Assembly: GCF_014489535.1 (NCBI RefSeq)
Contig: NZ_CP060783.1
Location: 1,984,001-2,048,000 of the forward strand
Direction of reading: 5' to 3'
Length of the DNA: 64,000 nucleotides
Source: Diaphorobacter aerolatus
GTDB lineage: Bacteria; Pseudomonadota; Gammaproteobacteria; Burkholderiales; Burkholderiaceae_C
The notes beneath the pieces are model-generated. The model searched no databases, was not told the DNA's origin, and saw nothing but the letters and a program-made list of their open reading frames with translations. This document shows, in pieces, positions 34,402 to 43,858 of the stretch (position 1 is its first letter; the number at the start of each line of letters is the position of its first letter). Made by a program: the position numbers and the translations under genes.

Positions 34402-34773
34402 ATGCACAACGCCGCTGGTACCCAGATACTGACTTTGACGGGTTTGCGCTTCGACGCCAACCTCGGAATCCTCGCTCATGAGAAAATCGCACCCCAGCCG
34501 ATCCAGGTGGATGCCGAGCTGAATCTGGGCACCCAGGCCCTCACCCCGCGCGACGACGACATCCTGCATGTGCTGGACTACCGCAAGGTACGCCAGATCA
34601 TCATCGACGAGTGCCGCAGCGATCACGTGAACCTGCTGGAAAGCCTGATCGGCAAGCTCGCCCAACGCCTGATGCAACTGCCCGGCGTGCTGGGCGTGCG
34701 CGTCAAGATCGCGAAACTTGAAATTTTTGACGACTGCGAAGTAGCCATTCGCGTCGAGACCGGACAGTGGTGA
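34402..34773 (+). CDS. folB: dihydroneopterin aldolase
   Basis: A 123-aa enzyme of folate synthesis cleaving 7,8-dihydroneopterin to 6-hydroxymethyl-dihydropterin and glycolaldehyde. Seen are [19 protein letters not shown], the catalytic-loop block [14 protein letters not shown] and [18 protein letters not shown] (with the conserved Glu), and [17 protein letters not shown]. The pair with the FolM-like SDR makes a small pterin operon. Only 4 bp separate it from ttcA. Confidence 0.92.
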   Translation: MHNAAGTQILTLTGLRFDANLGILAHEKIAPQPIQVDAELNLGTQALTPRDDDILHVLDYRKVRQIIIDECRSDHVNLLESLIGKLAQRLMQLPGVLGVRVKIAKLEIFDDCEVAIRVETGQW

Positions 34774-34777
34774 CCCC

Positions 34778-35734
34778 ATGAACGCTATTACTGACAACCC
34801 GTGGATTGCCGAAGAGGCCGCAGCCGAGGCGCAAGCCGAAAGCCAGGCAGGCAGGATCAAGATCGAGCGCGAGCAGATCAAGCTCGAAAAACGCCTGTGC
34901 CGCGAGGTCGGCCGTGCCATCACCGACTTCAACATGATCGAGGAAGGCGACAAGGTCATGGTCTGCATGTCCGGCGGCAAGGACAGTTACACGCTGCTCG
35001 ACATCCTGCGCAAGCTGCAAAAGCGCGCGCCGGTGAAGTTCGATCTCGTGGCCGTCAACCTCGACCAGAAGCAGCCCGGCTTTCCCGATCACATCCTGCC
35101 CGACTACTTCAAGAGCATCGGCGTCGACTACCACATCGAAACCCAGGACACCTACAGCGTCGTCAAGCGCGTGATCCCCGAGGGCAAGACCACCTGCGGC
35201 CTGTGCTCACGCCTGCGTCGGGCGATTCTGTACTCGGTGGCCGACAAGCTCGGCTGCACCAAGGTGGCGCTCGGCCACCACCGCGACGACATCGTGCAGA
35301 CGCTGATGCTCAACATGTTCTACGGTGGCCGCATGAAGGGCATGCCGCCCAAGCTCGTCTCGGACGACGGCAAGCATGTGGTGATCCGCCCGATGGCCTA
35401 CGTGCCCGAGAAGGACACCATCCGCTGGGCGCAATACCAGCAGTTCCCGATCATCCCGTGCAACCTCTGCGGCAGCCAGGACGGCCTGCAACGTGTGGCC
35501 GTGGGCGAGATGCTGCGCGAGTGGGACAAGAAATTCCCGGGCCGCATCGAGAGCATGTTCCGGGCAATGGGCAACATCGTGACCACGCACATGATGGACC
35601 CCGAACTGCACGACTTCAAGAACGCCAGGGCCACCGGCATTGCCGATCCCGACGGCGACATGGCGTTCGACCCTGAGGAAATGCCGGTTGCGCCCGCATT
35701 TGCGGGCGGTGTCCAGGTCGTGCAGCTTTCCTGA
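34778..35734 (+). CDS. ttcA: tRNA 2-thiocytidine biosynthesis protein TtcA
   Basis: A 318-aa PP-loop ATPase with an Fe-S cluster that thiolates C32 of certain tRNAs. PP-loop [15 protein letters not shown], cluster cysteines in [11 protein letters not shown] and [12 protein letters not shown], plus [20 protein letters not shown]. Length normal. The last residues ([12 protein letters not shown]) are a variable tail. It follows folB by 4 bp. Confidence 0.95.
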   Translation: MNAITDNPWIAEEAAAEAQAESQAGRIKIEREQIKLEKRLCREVGRAITDFNMIEEGDKVMVCMSGGKDSYTLLDILRKLQKRAPVKFDLVAVNLDQKQPGFPDHILPDYFKSIGVDYHIETQDTYSVVKRVIPEGKTTCGLCSRLRRAILYSVADKLGCTKVALGHHRDDIVQTLMLNMFYGGRMKGMPPKLVSDDGKHVVIRPMAYVPEKDTIRWAQYQQFPIIPCNLCGSQDGLQRVAVGEMLREWDKKFPGRIESMFRAMGNIVTTHMMDPELHDFKNARATGIADPDGDMAFDPEEMPVAPAFAGGVQVVQLS

Positions 35735-35830
35735 GAACTTGACAGGCTTTTGGGAATCCAACAGTCTATGCCGGGTTGAGATGGGTTCCTGATTGAAACC
35801 GTCTCGAATTGGACTGTCTGGATCACTGTC

Positions 35831-36550
35831 ATGACCTATTTGCTGCGGCGCGTTCGCCTTTCGTTCTTTTTCGGCCTGTTCACGGCCCTGCTGCTGGTCG
35901 GCTGCTCCACCACGAGGCAGGTCGAGAGCAATGTGAACAGCTACTCCACTCTCTCGGCACTGCCCAGCCCGCCCACCTATCGGCTCGAGCGCCTGCCCTC
36001 GCAGGCCGCCAATGCGGTGCGCTTTGACGCCATCGAATCGCAGGCTCAGCAGGCGCTCGCCAACTTCGGGCTACAGCGCGACGACAGCAACGCCACTCTG
36101 GTGCTGCAACTCGGCGCCGAGGCCGGTTTCGTGCCGAATCCGTACTGGGGCCCGGCCTATGGCTACCCCTACTGGGGAGGCGCTCCGTTCTATGGCCGCA
36201 TGGGCTTTGGTTTCGGACGCGGCGGCGGTTGGGGAGTCGGCATGGGCGGCGCGTGGATGATGGACACGCCGACGCCGCTCTACCACCGCAAGGTCAGCCT
36301 GATCCTGCGCGACGCCAGCACGCAGAAAATCGTGTATGAAACGTCCGCCGTGTATGAAGATGTCTGGACCGACGACCCCGCCATCTACGGCGTGCTGTTC
36401 AACCAGGCACTGGCGGGCTTCCCGACGCCGCCGCAAGGCACACGCGTGTTGAGAACCCTGGTGGACAAGCAGACCACCCGACCCGTGCCCGCAGCAGGCT
36501 CGGTGTCGACTTCGGCACCAGCGCCAGCACCGGCGCCTGCCGCGCGCTGA
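35831..36550 (+). CDS. DUF4136 lipoprotein
   Basis: A 239-aa predicted lipoprotein. The signal peptide ends in a lipobox (LLLVGCSTTRQ) near residue 25. The mature part starts VESNVNSYSTL and PTYRLERLPS, typical DUF4136, followed by a Gly/Tyr/Phe-rich low-complexity centre (YWGPAYGYPYWGG, GFGFGRGGGWGVGMGGAW) and the conserved YHRKVSLILRDASTQKIVYE. It ends in an Ala/Pro tail (PAPAPAPAAR). Likely on the periplasmic face of the outer membrane. Function unknown. Confidence 0.85.
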   Translation: MTYLLRRVRLSFFFGLFTALLLVGCSTTRQVESNVNSYSTLSALPSPPTYRLERLPSQAANAVRFDAIESQAQQALANFGLQRDDSNATLVLQLGAEAGFVPNPYWGPAYGYPYWGGAPFYGRMGFGFGRGGGWGVGMGGAWMMDTPTPLYHRKVSLILRDASTQKIVYETSAVYEDVWTDDPAIYGVLFNQALAGFPTPPQGTRVLRTLVDKQTTRPVPAAGSVSTSAPAPAPAPAAR

Positions 36551-36741
36551 CCGCTCTGGCGGCAAGCAGCAAGCGAACATTCCGCAACATCTTGACCAAC
36601 ATCAATTTGCAAAGTTCAACATTTGCGCGCATTTCATCGTGCTAAGGTCAATGCAATATGACCGGCGATCCAGCTGGCAAGGGCTTGACGCCCACTTCAA
36701 CCATTGACCACCGCTCCAACCGTTTCTCAAAGGACCTTCGG

Positions 36742-37173
36742 ATGAAGAAGAAGAACCACATCGCATCTTCCGCACTGCTTTGCGCCCTGCTCGTCGGCGC
36801 GGCCTTCAACGCGCACGCGGCCGGTTACGGCGATGCGCTCAAGGGCGCGATGGGCAGCGCGGGCGATTCGGCGGCGCTTTCTTCGCTCGGACTGTCAGGC
36901 TCCGGCACGGCAACCAACGCGGCAGGCGTGATCACCTACTGCATGAAGAACAACTACCTGAACGCGGACAAGGCGGCGGCCGTCAAGGACCAACTGCTCG
37001 GGAAAATCGGCCTCGGCCCAAAGGAAGAACCCAAGGACGAAGGCTATCTGAGCGGCCTCTCCGGCATGGTGACCGGCAAGGACGGCAAGACCTTCAGCCT
37101 CGACAAGGTCAAGGGCAGCATCAAGGAAAAAGCCTGCGACTTCGTGCTCGACAACGCCAAGTCGCTGCTTTGA
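36742..37173 (+). CDS. DUF2501 exported protein
   Basis: A 143-aa exported protein: signal peptide (MKKKNHIASSALLCALLVGA, cleavage near AHAAG), then SSLGLSGSGTATNAAGVITYC, MKNNYLNADKAAAVKDQLLG and the end KEKACDFVLDNAKSLL. These are the blocks of DUF2501 (YjjA-like), whose function is unknown. Two Cys (ITYCMKN, EKACDF) may pair in the periplasm. ATG 36742 has AAAGGA 8 bp upstream. A clear intrinsic terminator follows at 37193. Confidence 0.88.
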   Translation: MKKKNHIASSALLCALLVGAAFNAHAAGYGDALKGAMGSAGDSAALSSLGLSGSGTATNAAGVITYCMKNNYLNADKAAAVKDQLLGKIGLGPKEEPKDEGYLSGLSGMVTGKDGKTFSLDKVKGSIKEKACDFVLDNAKSLL

Positions 37174-37192
37174 TTCTTTTGCATGTGCCAGG

Positions 37193-37230
37193 AGCCGATG
37201 CAGTCCCACCCGACCGCATCGGCTTTTTTT
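37193..37230 (+). terminator. intrinsic terminator after the DUF2501 gene
   Basis: AGCCGATGC (37193-37201) pairs perfectly with GCATCGGCT (37216-37224), and seven T residues follow (37224-37230). It lies 20 bp after the DUF2501 stop, on the same strand: a textbook rho-independent terminator. Confidence 0.85.
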
Positions 37231-37315
37231 GATTCGCGCGGCGCTACGGTGCCACCGGCAAGTCACCCTTTCTTGTTTTCTGCGCCAGCCCCTACGACAA
37301 CCGTTTCCCATCCGC

Positions 37316-37960
37316 ATGCACGCCACCCGCATCATCGCCATTCGCCACGGAGAAACCGCCTGGAATGTGGACACCCGTATTCAGGGCCATCTCGACATTC
37401 CGCTCAACGACATGGGTGAATGGCAGGCGCAGCAAGCCGCCAACGCGCTCGCCCATGAAAGCGTCGATGCCGTCTACAGCAGCGATCTGCTGCGTGCCTT
37501 TGCCACGGCGCAGGCGATTGCCCAACGCACGGGCGCACCGCTGATCGCGAACGAGCAACTGCGCGAGCGCAGCTTCGGCGATTTTCAGGGACGCACCTTC
37601 GCCCAGATCGAAGCCGAATCGCCCGAAGACGCGCTGCGCTGGCGCAAACGCGATCCCGAGTTCAGCCCCGCGGGCGGCGGAGAGTCGCTCAGCATGCTGC
37701 GCGAGCGCATCGACAAAACCGTCAACGAGCTGGCAAGCCGGCACCCCGATGAACAGATCGTGCTCGTCGCGCACGGCGGCGTGATGGACGTGCTGTACCG
37801 GCTCGCCACCAAGCTCGACCTGCGCGCGCCGCGCACCTGGGAGCTGACCAACGCAGCCATCAACCGCCTGCTCTGGACCCCCGACAGCGGCCTCACGCTC
37901 GTGGGCTGGGCCGACACCGGACATCTGAATCAGCAAAGCCGCGATGAAATCCATTCCTGA
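37316..37960 (+). CDS. histidine phosphatase family protein (phosphoglycerate mutase-like)
   Basis: A 214-aa phosphatase with the RHG motif IIAIRHGETAWNVDTRIQGH, the conserved Arg in VYSSDLLRAFATAQAIAQR, ERSFGDFQGRTFAQIE, and the second His in VLVAHGGVMDVLYRLA. It is a cofactor-independent acid-phosphatase-like member, so alpha-ribazole phosphatase, PhoE-like or GpmB-like roles are all possible. ATG 37316 is the family-like start. The 3' end overlaps the next gene by 17 bp, indicating an operon. Confidence 0.88.
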   Translation: MHATRIIAIRHGETAWNVDTRIQGHLDIPLNDMGEWQAQQAANALAHESVDAVYSSDLLRAFATAQAIAQRTGAPLIANEQLRERSFGDFQGRTFAQIEAESPEDALRWRKRDPEFSPAGGGESLSMLRERIDKTVNELASRHPDEQIVLVAHGGVMDVLYRLATKLDLRAPRTWELTNAAINRLLWTPDSGLTLVGWADTGHLNQQSRDEIHS

Positions 37961-39112
37961 GTACCTGCAGCAACTGCAAGGCAAATCGGTAGACCAGATC
38001 GAGACGCCGGCCCTCGTCATCGACCTTGACGCCATGGATCGCAACATCCAGCGCATGGCCGAATTCACGCGCAAGCACCGCGTGCGCTGGCGTCCACACG
38101 CCAAGCTGCACAAGAGCGCCGACATTGCGCTGCTGCTGGAGCAGGCCGGTGCCATCGGCCACTGCGTGCAAAAGCTCTCCGAGGCCGAAGTGCTGGCCTC
38201 GCTCGGCGTGAACAACCTCTACATCAGCAACGAGATCATCGCGCCGTCCAAGCTGCGCCGCGTGGCCCAGCTTGCACAGCAACTCAACGCGCGCGGCGGC
38301 AGACTCGCCATCGCGGTCGATTCGGAAATCGGCGTCGAGCTGCTGGCGCGTTCGCTTCGCGACCTGGCGGGCAACGACATCATCGACGTGTTCGTGGACA
38401 TCGACGTCGGCCATGGACGCTGCGGCGTAGCGCCCGGCGAGCCCGCGGTGGCGCTGGCCCAGGCCATCACGGAACACGCGTCATTGCGCTTTGCGGGCCT
38501 GCATGCATATCACGGCCGCGCTCAGCACTTTCGCAGCATCGCGGAGCGGCGTCAGGCGATTGCACAGGTCATCGAGGCGGTCGAGCGCACACGCAGGCTG
38601 ATCGTCCAATCGGGCCTGCAAGTGCATCTCGTCACCGGCTCGGGCACCGGCACGCTGATCCACGAGGCCGCAAGCGGCGTCTACGGCGAGCTACAGGCGG
38701 GTTCGTTTTTATTCATGGACGCGGACTACGCGCAGAACGAACGCGACCCGGCGCAACCCGCATTCGAACACGCCCTGTTCATCAAGGCACAGGTGATCTC
38801 GGCCGATGACCGGCACGCCGTCTGCGACGCGGGCCACAAGAGCCACGCCATCGACTCGGGGCTGCCCACGGTTCATGCGACCGATGATTCAACGCAACTG
38901 ACATTCGCCAACGGCGGCGACGAACACGGCCTGCTCCACCCCGACAACCCCGACCACTGGGTGCCCGCGCTCGGCAGCACCGTCTGGCTGATCCCGGACA
39001 CTGCGACCCCACGGTCAACCTGCACGACTACATGATCGGCGTGCGCGGCGGACTCAAACACGGATTCGTGGAAAGTCTGGTTCGTGTGGATGCGCGGGGC
39101 GCGTTGCGCTAG
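37944..39112 (+). CDS. D-threonine aldolase-like PLP enzyme (DSD1 family, frameshifted)
   Basis: About 389 aa, fold III (alanine-racemase-type) PLP enzyme. IETPALVIDLDAMDRNIQ, then WRPHAKLHKSADIALLL with the PLP Lys region, DVFVDIDVGHGRCGV, VTGSGTGTLIHEA, and the metal-binding C-terminal block CDAGHKSHAIDSGLP, as in D-threonine aldolase / D-serine dehydratase-like proteins. The frame breaks at about 38997; one base gives LIPGHCDPTVNLHDYMIG (the H and C of GHCDPT are metal ligands in this family) and ends at 39112 with RVDARGALR. Substrate probably a D-beta-hydroxy amino acid. Confidence 0.85.
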
Positions 39113-39127
39113 TCTTACTGCGTCATA

Positions 39128-39297
39128 AAAATCAAGGCTTTGACCGGTACCACCAGTGAGTATCAAAGCGCTGGTCCTGTCCTTGCCGCAGCAGGCGTTT
39201 GAGACGATCACTTGGCGTGAGGGCACCAACGTGTCATTGACGGACGATTCGCCTTACGCATGCGCCATGCCGGTAGCTGACTGTCTGTAAGGTTGTC
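39128..39297 (+). pseudogene. remnant of an IS701-like transposase gene
   Basis: Two frames give pieces of a DDE transposase: IKALTGTTSEYQSAG (from about 39131) and LVLSLPQQAFETITWREGTN (about 39171-39230). The ALTGTT and TWREGTN motifs are typical of IS701-related transposases. No start, catalytic region or ends remain, so this is a decayed scrap between the aldolase and oxidoreductase genes. Confidence 0.45.
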
Positions 39298-39303
39298 ATC
39301 GTT

Positions 39304-39902
39304 ATGAAATGTCTCGTCGTAATCGCTCATCCTGTTACTGACAGTTTGTGTCATAGCTTGGCTCAGTTTGCCATTGCTGCTTTGAATGCCAAAGGTCATG
39401 AAGTGATTGTCGAGGATCTCTACGAGTCCCGTTTTTCACCGGCACTGACTACCAAAGAACGGCAAAGCTACTACAGTCCTGAGTTCGATGCTACTGCAAC
39501 CCAAGGGCAGATTGATCGCTTGCTATCTGCTGAAATGCTGGTACTAATTTTTCCCACTTGGTGGTTTGGCTTTCCAGCAATGCTCAAGGGGTGGTTTGAT
39601 CGCGTCTGGGCTCCCGGAGTTGCATATGACCATGCCACCGACCTAGGGCCAATCAAGCCTCGACTCCAGAACCTGCGGCATGCTTTGGCAATCACATCGC
39701 TGGGCTCGCCATGGTGGGTGGACCGTCTGTTGCTTTGGCAACCGGTTAGACGAGTATTGAAAACCGCACTATTGGGGACTTGCGCCCCCAATGCCGTTTT
39801 AGTATGTTATCGCTCTATAAAGCTGAATCGGTCACGCAGAGCCGAGTGCAATCATATTGCAATCGTATTCAGCGCACACTTTCCACATGGCCACGCAAGT
39901 AG
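39304..39902 (+). CDS. NAD(P)H-dependent flavin oxidoreductase, NQO1-like (frameshifted)
   Basis: About 199 aa, flavodoxin-like fold quinone reductase. MKCLVVIAHPVTDSLCHSLA binds the flavin phosphate, LIFPTWWFGFPAMLKGWFDR and WAPGVAYDH are family blocks. The frame breaks at about 39795; one C restores CAPNARFSMLSLYKAE and continues to WPRK with stop at 39902. Base composition is lower in GC than neighbours, and it sits between an IS701-like remnant and an IS3-like end, so it was probably acquired. Confidence 0.82.
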
Positions 39903-39946
39903 TCGATATGCGAATGACATGCGAACTAAATAAAAACCAGCCTAAA

Positions 39947-40008
39947 GCCTGTTCACACAACGCACGGGAATCAGGTTGCGCGACCCCGTGGGTTGCATGA
40001 ACAGCCCC
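39947..40008 (+). repeat. complete palindromic dispersed element
   Basis: Left arm GCCTGTTCACACAACGCACGG and right arm CCCCGTGGGTTGCATGAACAG can fold into a long imperfect hairpin with a short centre. Half copies occur at 12793 and 25279. No ORF. The structure fits a REP/MITE-like intergenic element. Confidence 0.55.
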
Positions 40009-40011
40009 AAT

Positions 40012-40036
40012 TGAACTGACCTCAAGAAGTTGGACA
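40012..40036 (+). mobile_element. solo inverted-repeat end of an IS3-type element
   Basis: TGAACTGACCTCAAGAAGTTG followed by GACA resembles the terminal repeat of IS3-family elements (TGAACTG...AAGTTGGACA). No transposase follows, only about 110 bp of non-coding sequence, so this is a remnant. Confidence 0.4.
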
Positions 40037-40056
40037 GTTGAAATTTAGAGGCTCAA

Positions 40057-40093
40057 GGTCTGAGTTCGGTACTGCACCAGACTCAGACCTTTT
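40057..40093 (+). terminator. hairpin with T-tract in the IS remnant
   Basis: GGTCTGAGT (40057-40065) pairs perfectly with ACTCAGACC (40081-40089), followed by TTTT. It can end plus-strand transcription from the oxidoreductase gene before the convergent VWA gene. Confidence 0.55.
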
Positions 40094-40145
40094 AGTTTGA
40101 GCTTCAGCCGATGTGCTGGAACACCGCGAGTCCAAGTTGAGCCAA

Positions 40146-41375
40146 TTACGCAGGCCGACTGGTCTTGATCCCCTGCGTTGCCGCCCATGCGCCGATGTCG
40201 TCGCGCCGGATCGCGGCCGCCATGAGCTGCGGAAAGGCGTCCGGCGTGCAGGCGAACGAGGGCACGCCGAGCGCGGCGAGTTTGCTGGCGAGTTGCGCGT
40301 CGTAGGCTGACGCGCCTTCGTCGCTGAGCGCGAGCAGTGTGATGAACTGCACGCCCGATTCCACGAGTTCGTGGGCGCGGCGCAAAAGCCCTGCTTCCAC
40401 GCCGCCTTCGTAGAGGTCGGAGATCAGCACCAGAATCGTGTTGCGCGGCTCACGGATCAGGCTCTGGCAATAGCCGACCGCGCCATTGATGTCGGTGCCG
40501 CCGCCAAGCTGCACGCCGAACAGCACCTCGACCGGATCGTCGAGCTTTTCCGTCATGTCGACCACCGCCGTGTCGAACACCACCATCTTGGTCGCCACTG
40601 CGGGCAGGCTGGCCATCACCGCGCCGAAGATGCTGGAATAGACGACCGAGTTCGCCATCGAGCCACTCTGGTCGATGCACAGCACCACCTCGCGCTGCGG
40701 CTTGCGTGACTTGCGACCGTAGCCGATCAGCGTCTCGGGCACGATGGTGCGGTATTCGGGTTGCCAGTGGCGCAGGTTCGCGCGGATCGTGCGGTGCCAG
40801 TCGATCTCGGAATGGCGTGGACGGCGGTTGCGCTGGCTGCGGTCGAGCGCGCCACTGACCGCGCTGCGCATCGGCTCTTCGAGTTTTCGCATGAGTTCAT
40901 CCACGACCTTCTGCACCACCGCACGAGCGGTGGCCTTGGTGCTTTGGGGAATCACGCTCGAGAGCGAAATCAGGTCCGCCACCAGGTGGACGTCGGCCTG
41001 CACGCTCTCGAGCATTTCGGGCTGGAGCATGAGCTGGCGAAGATTCAGCCGCTCCATCGCATCGCGCTGCATGACCTGCACGACCGAACTCGGGAAATAC
41101 CGGCGGATGTCACCGAGCCAGCGCGAGACGTTGGGCGAGGAATTGCCGAGTCCGCCGCGACGCGGGCCGTCCTCGCGCTGTGGCTGCTCGTAGAGCGCGG
41201 CCAACGCCTGATCGACATCGCGAATGCCGCCCGCAAGCGCGCCGCAACTTGCGTCGGCAGGCTCTCCGAGCACCAGACGCCAGCGCTGCAAACGGTCTGT
41301 GGGCGGCAGGTCTTCGAGTCTGGTGAGCGGCTCTGCGCTCGCGTCGGACTGATCGGTCTTTTTTGTGCGTGCCAT
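40146..41375 (-). CDS. VWA domain-containing protein
   Basis: A 409-aa protein. The N-terminal 225 residues are helical (QRWRLVLGEPADA, RRYFPSSVVQVMQRDAMERL). The C-terminal part is a von Willebrand A domain with the MIDAS motif VVLCIDQSGSMANSV (DQSGSM 235-240) and later GGGTDINGAVGYC (MIDAS Thr/Asp) and ILVLISDLYEGG. VWA proteins paired with MoxR ATPases act in metal-dependent complex assembly. It is the last gene of the SWIM-DUF5691-MoxR-DUF5682-VWA operon. Function unknown. Confidence 0.85.
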   Translation of the reverse strand: MARTKKTDQSDASAEPLTRLEDLPPTDRLQRWRLVLGEPADASCGALAGGIRDVDQALAALYEQPQREDGPRRGGLGNSSPNVSRWLGDIRRYFPSSVVQVMQRDAMERLNLRQLMLQPEMLESVQADVHLVADLISLSSVIPQSTKATARAVVQKVVDELMRKLEEPMRSAVSGALDRSQRNRRPRHSEIDWHRTIRANLRHWQPEYRTIVPETLIGYGRKSRKPQREVVLCIDQSGSMANSVVYSSIFGAVMASLPAVATKMVVFDTAVVDMTEKLDDPVEVLFGVQLGGGTDINGAVGYCQSLIREPRNTILVLISDLYEGGVEAGLLRRAHELVESGVQFITLLALSDEGASAYDAQLASKLAALGVPSFACTPDAFPQLMAAAIRRDDIGAWAATQGIKTSRPA

Positions 41376-41394
41376 GGGGTCACGTTCCTTTCAT

Positions 41395-43812
41395 TCAGCG
41401 CTCGGAGGCCACGCCCCAGAGCGTGCGCAGCGTCGGCAGCACCAGTGAGGCGCGTTTGGCGTCGAGCGCGGTGGCGCCGCCAGTGCCTGCGCCGGTGGGA
41501 CCGACGACCGCCGCCGCGCCAGCGCCGCTGGACTGGCCACGCACCGCGCGCGAGCCCAGTTGCTGGCGTTCGGCGCGGCTGAAGTCCGCAAAGCTGCGGC
41601 GAACCAGCGGCAGCACCTGCAGGAACTGCGCCTCGCCCAACTGCGCGAGCCACGCATCGACCGCGCCCCAGATCGCATCGTCGTGCAGCAGCACCAGCGC
41701 CTGGCGGTTGAGAAAACCCTCTAGCCACGCGGCCGCATCGACCGGAGCAACGCCGAGCGACAGGTTGTGCGCGAACTGCTGGCCGATGCGCTGCTCGTCC
41801 CAGATCTTCGCGTCGAGCAGCAGGCGCGTCGCCATGCCACGCAGCAGCGCGGCGCAGGTATCGGCCTCGGCCATCACCTGCAGGGCGCGTTGCCAGGCCT
41901 CGGTGGTTTCCGCAAAGTCGCGCAGGCCGATGGCATCGTCGGCCAGCAGCGCCAGCTTCTGCACGCCTCGGGCCGCCTCTTCGTCCAGCGACAGGCAGGC
42001 ATTCGGCAGGCCAATCGCCGCGCGCAGCACCAGTTGGTCGATCACGCCGGCCAGCAGCGTGCTGTCGGTCTGCCGCACGCTGCCGTAGCGGTAGACGTTG
42101 GCGAGCGCGGGCAACGCGCGCAGCAGTTGTTGCACATCGCCGGTGATCGCGGCGCGTGCCGAGACCTCGTTCATGAGCCGTTCGACCAACGGCGGCAATT
42201 GCGCGAGCAGCGCATCGTCGATGGCCTCGGCGATTTCGGGCAATGTGGTCTGCGGTGTGAGCGACTGCAGCACGCGCGTGGCCGCCGCCGTCTCCACCGT
42301 CGATCCGAAACGGCTTGACTCGATCAGCCTGACCACGAGTTCCGGCTGCCATTGCAGATCCCAGCTCTCGCGGAAGGTGCCGCGGTTACGCTGTTGGTCG
42401 GCAGCGCGCGTGCCCCAGTGAATGCCGAGCAGGCGCAGCCGATGCAGCAGGTGGCTGCGTGCGAGATCGGTGTCCTTGCGCAGGTCGAGCGCGACGATCT
42501 TCGATGCCGCCTCGGGCTTCAGGCGCAGGGTCTTCTGCTGCTGCTCCAGATCGCGCTGCAGGGGCACCAGCGGCACGTCGGGCGGGACGCTGCCCAGCAC
42601 GTCGCCGATCACCAGCGCGTCCTGGATCAACCGGAGCGGCGCGGACTCGCCCATGCAGATGACGGTGCGCACCGCCTCGTGCAGTTCGGGCAGTCCCGGT
42701 TCGGTCTGCGCGCGCAGCGCCGCAAGACCTTCGGCCAGTCGCGTGGCCTCGATGATGTGGGCGCTCGAGCAATCGAGATCATGGCTGCGCAGCAGCTGCG
42801 CCACGCGCGCAAGCCAGGCCGCCGCGCGGCTCGGCCGGATGAAGCGCGGGCCCGGTTCGGTGTCCGTTGGGTCGGCCAGCGCGTTCGTGCGCCACAAGTG
42901 CGCATACCAGCCGGGGGAGTCCACACCCGCGCCGTAGCCGCTGGCGCTTGCGAGATTGCGATGCGTCCAGGGCGCCCACGTGGCCTGCACCTTGAGCCTG
43001 GGAAGTCCCTTGAGCGTGGCCGCATCGGCCTTCGCCGTCGTGGCTGCCTGTAGCGCGGGCACATGCCAAGCGCCGCAGATCACCGCGATGCGCTGGAATC
43101 CGGCCCTCGCGGCTTCGCGCATCGTCTGGCGCATCGTGGCCTCGCGGCGCTCCTCGCGCAGCGCGTATCTTTCACCGCGCAGGCCGTTGGGAAGTTCCTC
43201 GCGCAAGGCCGTCATCGCCATGCCCACGGCCTCGAACACCGCACTGTCGCCGCCGCGCTCCTCCACCAGCCGGTTCCACCATGTTTCGCCGTCGGCAAAG
43301 CCCGCCGCCTCGGCCAGCGCATCGAGCGGATCACGCGCGTAGCGCTGATCGGGGTGCGGCGCTCCGGACCCGGCCAGGACGGCTTCATCGCCCTCGGCCA
43401 CATCTTCCGGCGGCGCTGCCGTTTCGTTTTTTTCCGGCTCGGCCAGCTCGGCTTCGCGCGAGGCTTGCGCCTCCTTGTCGAGCGCCATTTCGGTGGCCTG
43501 CGGCAGGTCCATGAAGCGCACCGGTAGCCCGCGCTGCACGGCCCAGCGCATCGCAACCCATTCGGGCGAGAACTCGGCGAGCGGGAAGAACGAGGCGCGA
43601 CTCGGCTCGTCCTGGCTGTAGACCAGCATCGCGACCGGCGGCTGCAATTGCTGCTCGGCGACCGCGGGCAGCAGCGTCTCGCATTCGGCTGGGCCTTCGA
43701 TCAGCAGCGCGTCGGGTTGCAGCGCCTCCAGCGCCCCGAGCAGGCTGCGCGCGCTGCCGGGCCCGTGGTGGCGAATGCCAAAGAAATGAAACGGCAAACT
43801 GGATTCGGCCAT
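41395..43812 (-). CDS. DUF5682 family protein
   Basis: An 805-aa protein. The N terminus FHFFGIRHHGPGSARSLLGA and the block LIEGPAECETLLP are the signature of DUF5682. An acidic low-complexity insertion (AEPEKNETAAPPEDVAEGDE) lies near residue 130. IAVICGAWHVPALQ resembles the His-containing motif of TraB/PrgY-like or EreA-like proteins, so an enzymatic N-terminal domain is possible. The rest is helical, HEAT-like. It sits between the MoxR and VWA genes, as in other genomes carrying this cluster. Biochemical role unknown. Confidence 0.82.
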   Translation of the reverse strand: MAESSLPFHFFGIRHHGPGSARSLLGALEALQPDALLIEGPAECETLLPAVAEQQLQPPVAMLVYSQDEPSRASFFPLAEFSPEWVAMRWAVQRGLPVRFMDLPQATEMALDKEAQASREAELAEPEKNETAAPPEDVAEGDEAVLAGSGAPHPDQRYARDPLDALAEAAGFADGETWWNRLVEERGGDSAVFEAVGMAMTALREELPNGLRGERYALREERREATMRQTMREAARAGFQRIAVICGAWHVPALQAATTAKADAATLKGLPRLKVQATWAPWTHRNLASASGYGAGVDSPGWYAHLWRTNALADPTDTEPGPRFIRPSRAAAWLARVAQLLRSHDLDCSSAHIIEATRLAEGLAALRAQTEPGLPELHEAVRTVICMGESAPLRLIQDALVIGDVLGSVPPDVPLVPLQRDLEQQQKTLRLKPEAASKIVALDLRKDTDLARSHLLHRLRLLGIHWGTRAADQQRNRGTFRESWDLQWQPELVVRLIESSRFGSTVETAAATRVLQSLTPQTTLPEIAEAIDDALLAQLPPLVERLMNEVSARAAITGDVQQLLRALPALANVYRYGSVRQTDSTLLAGVIDQLVLRAAIGLPNACLSLDEEAARGVQKLALLADDAIGLRDFAETTEAWQRALQVMAEADTCAALLRGMATRLLLDAKIWDEQRIGQQFAHNLSLGVAPVDAAAWLEGFLNRQALVLLHDDAIWGAVDAWLAQLGEAQFLQVLPLVRRSFADFSRAERQQLGSRAVRGQSSGAGAAAVVGPTGAGTGGATALDAKRASLVLPTLRTLWGVASER

Positions 43813-43858
43813 GCGTCAACTCATGTGTGAAGAACCATCGGGACGGGAAAAGGCGGGC

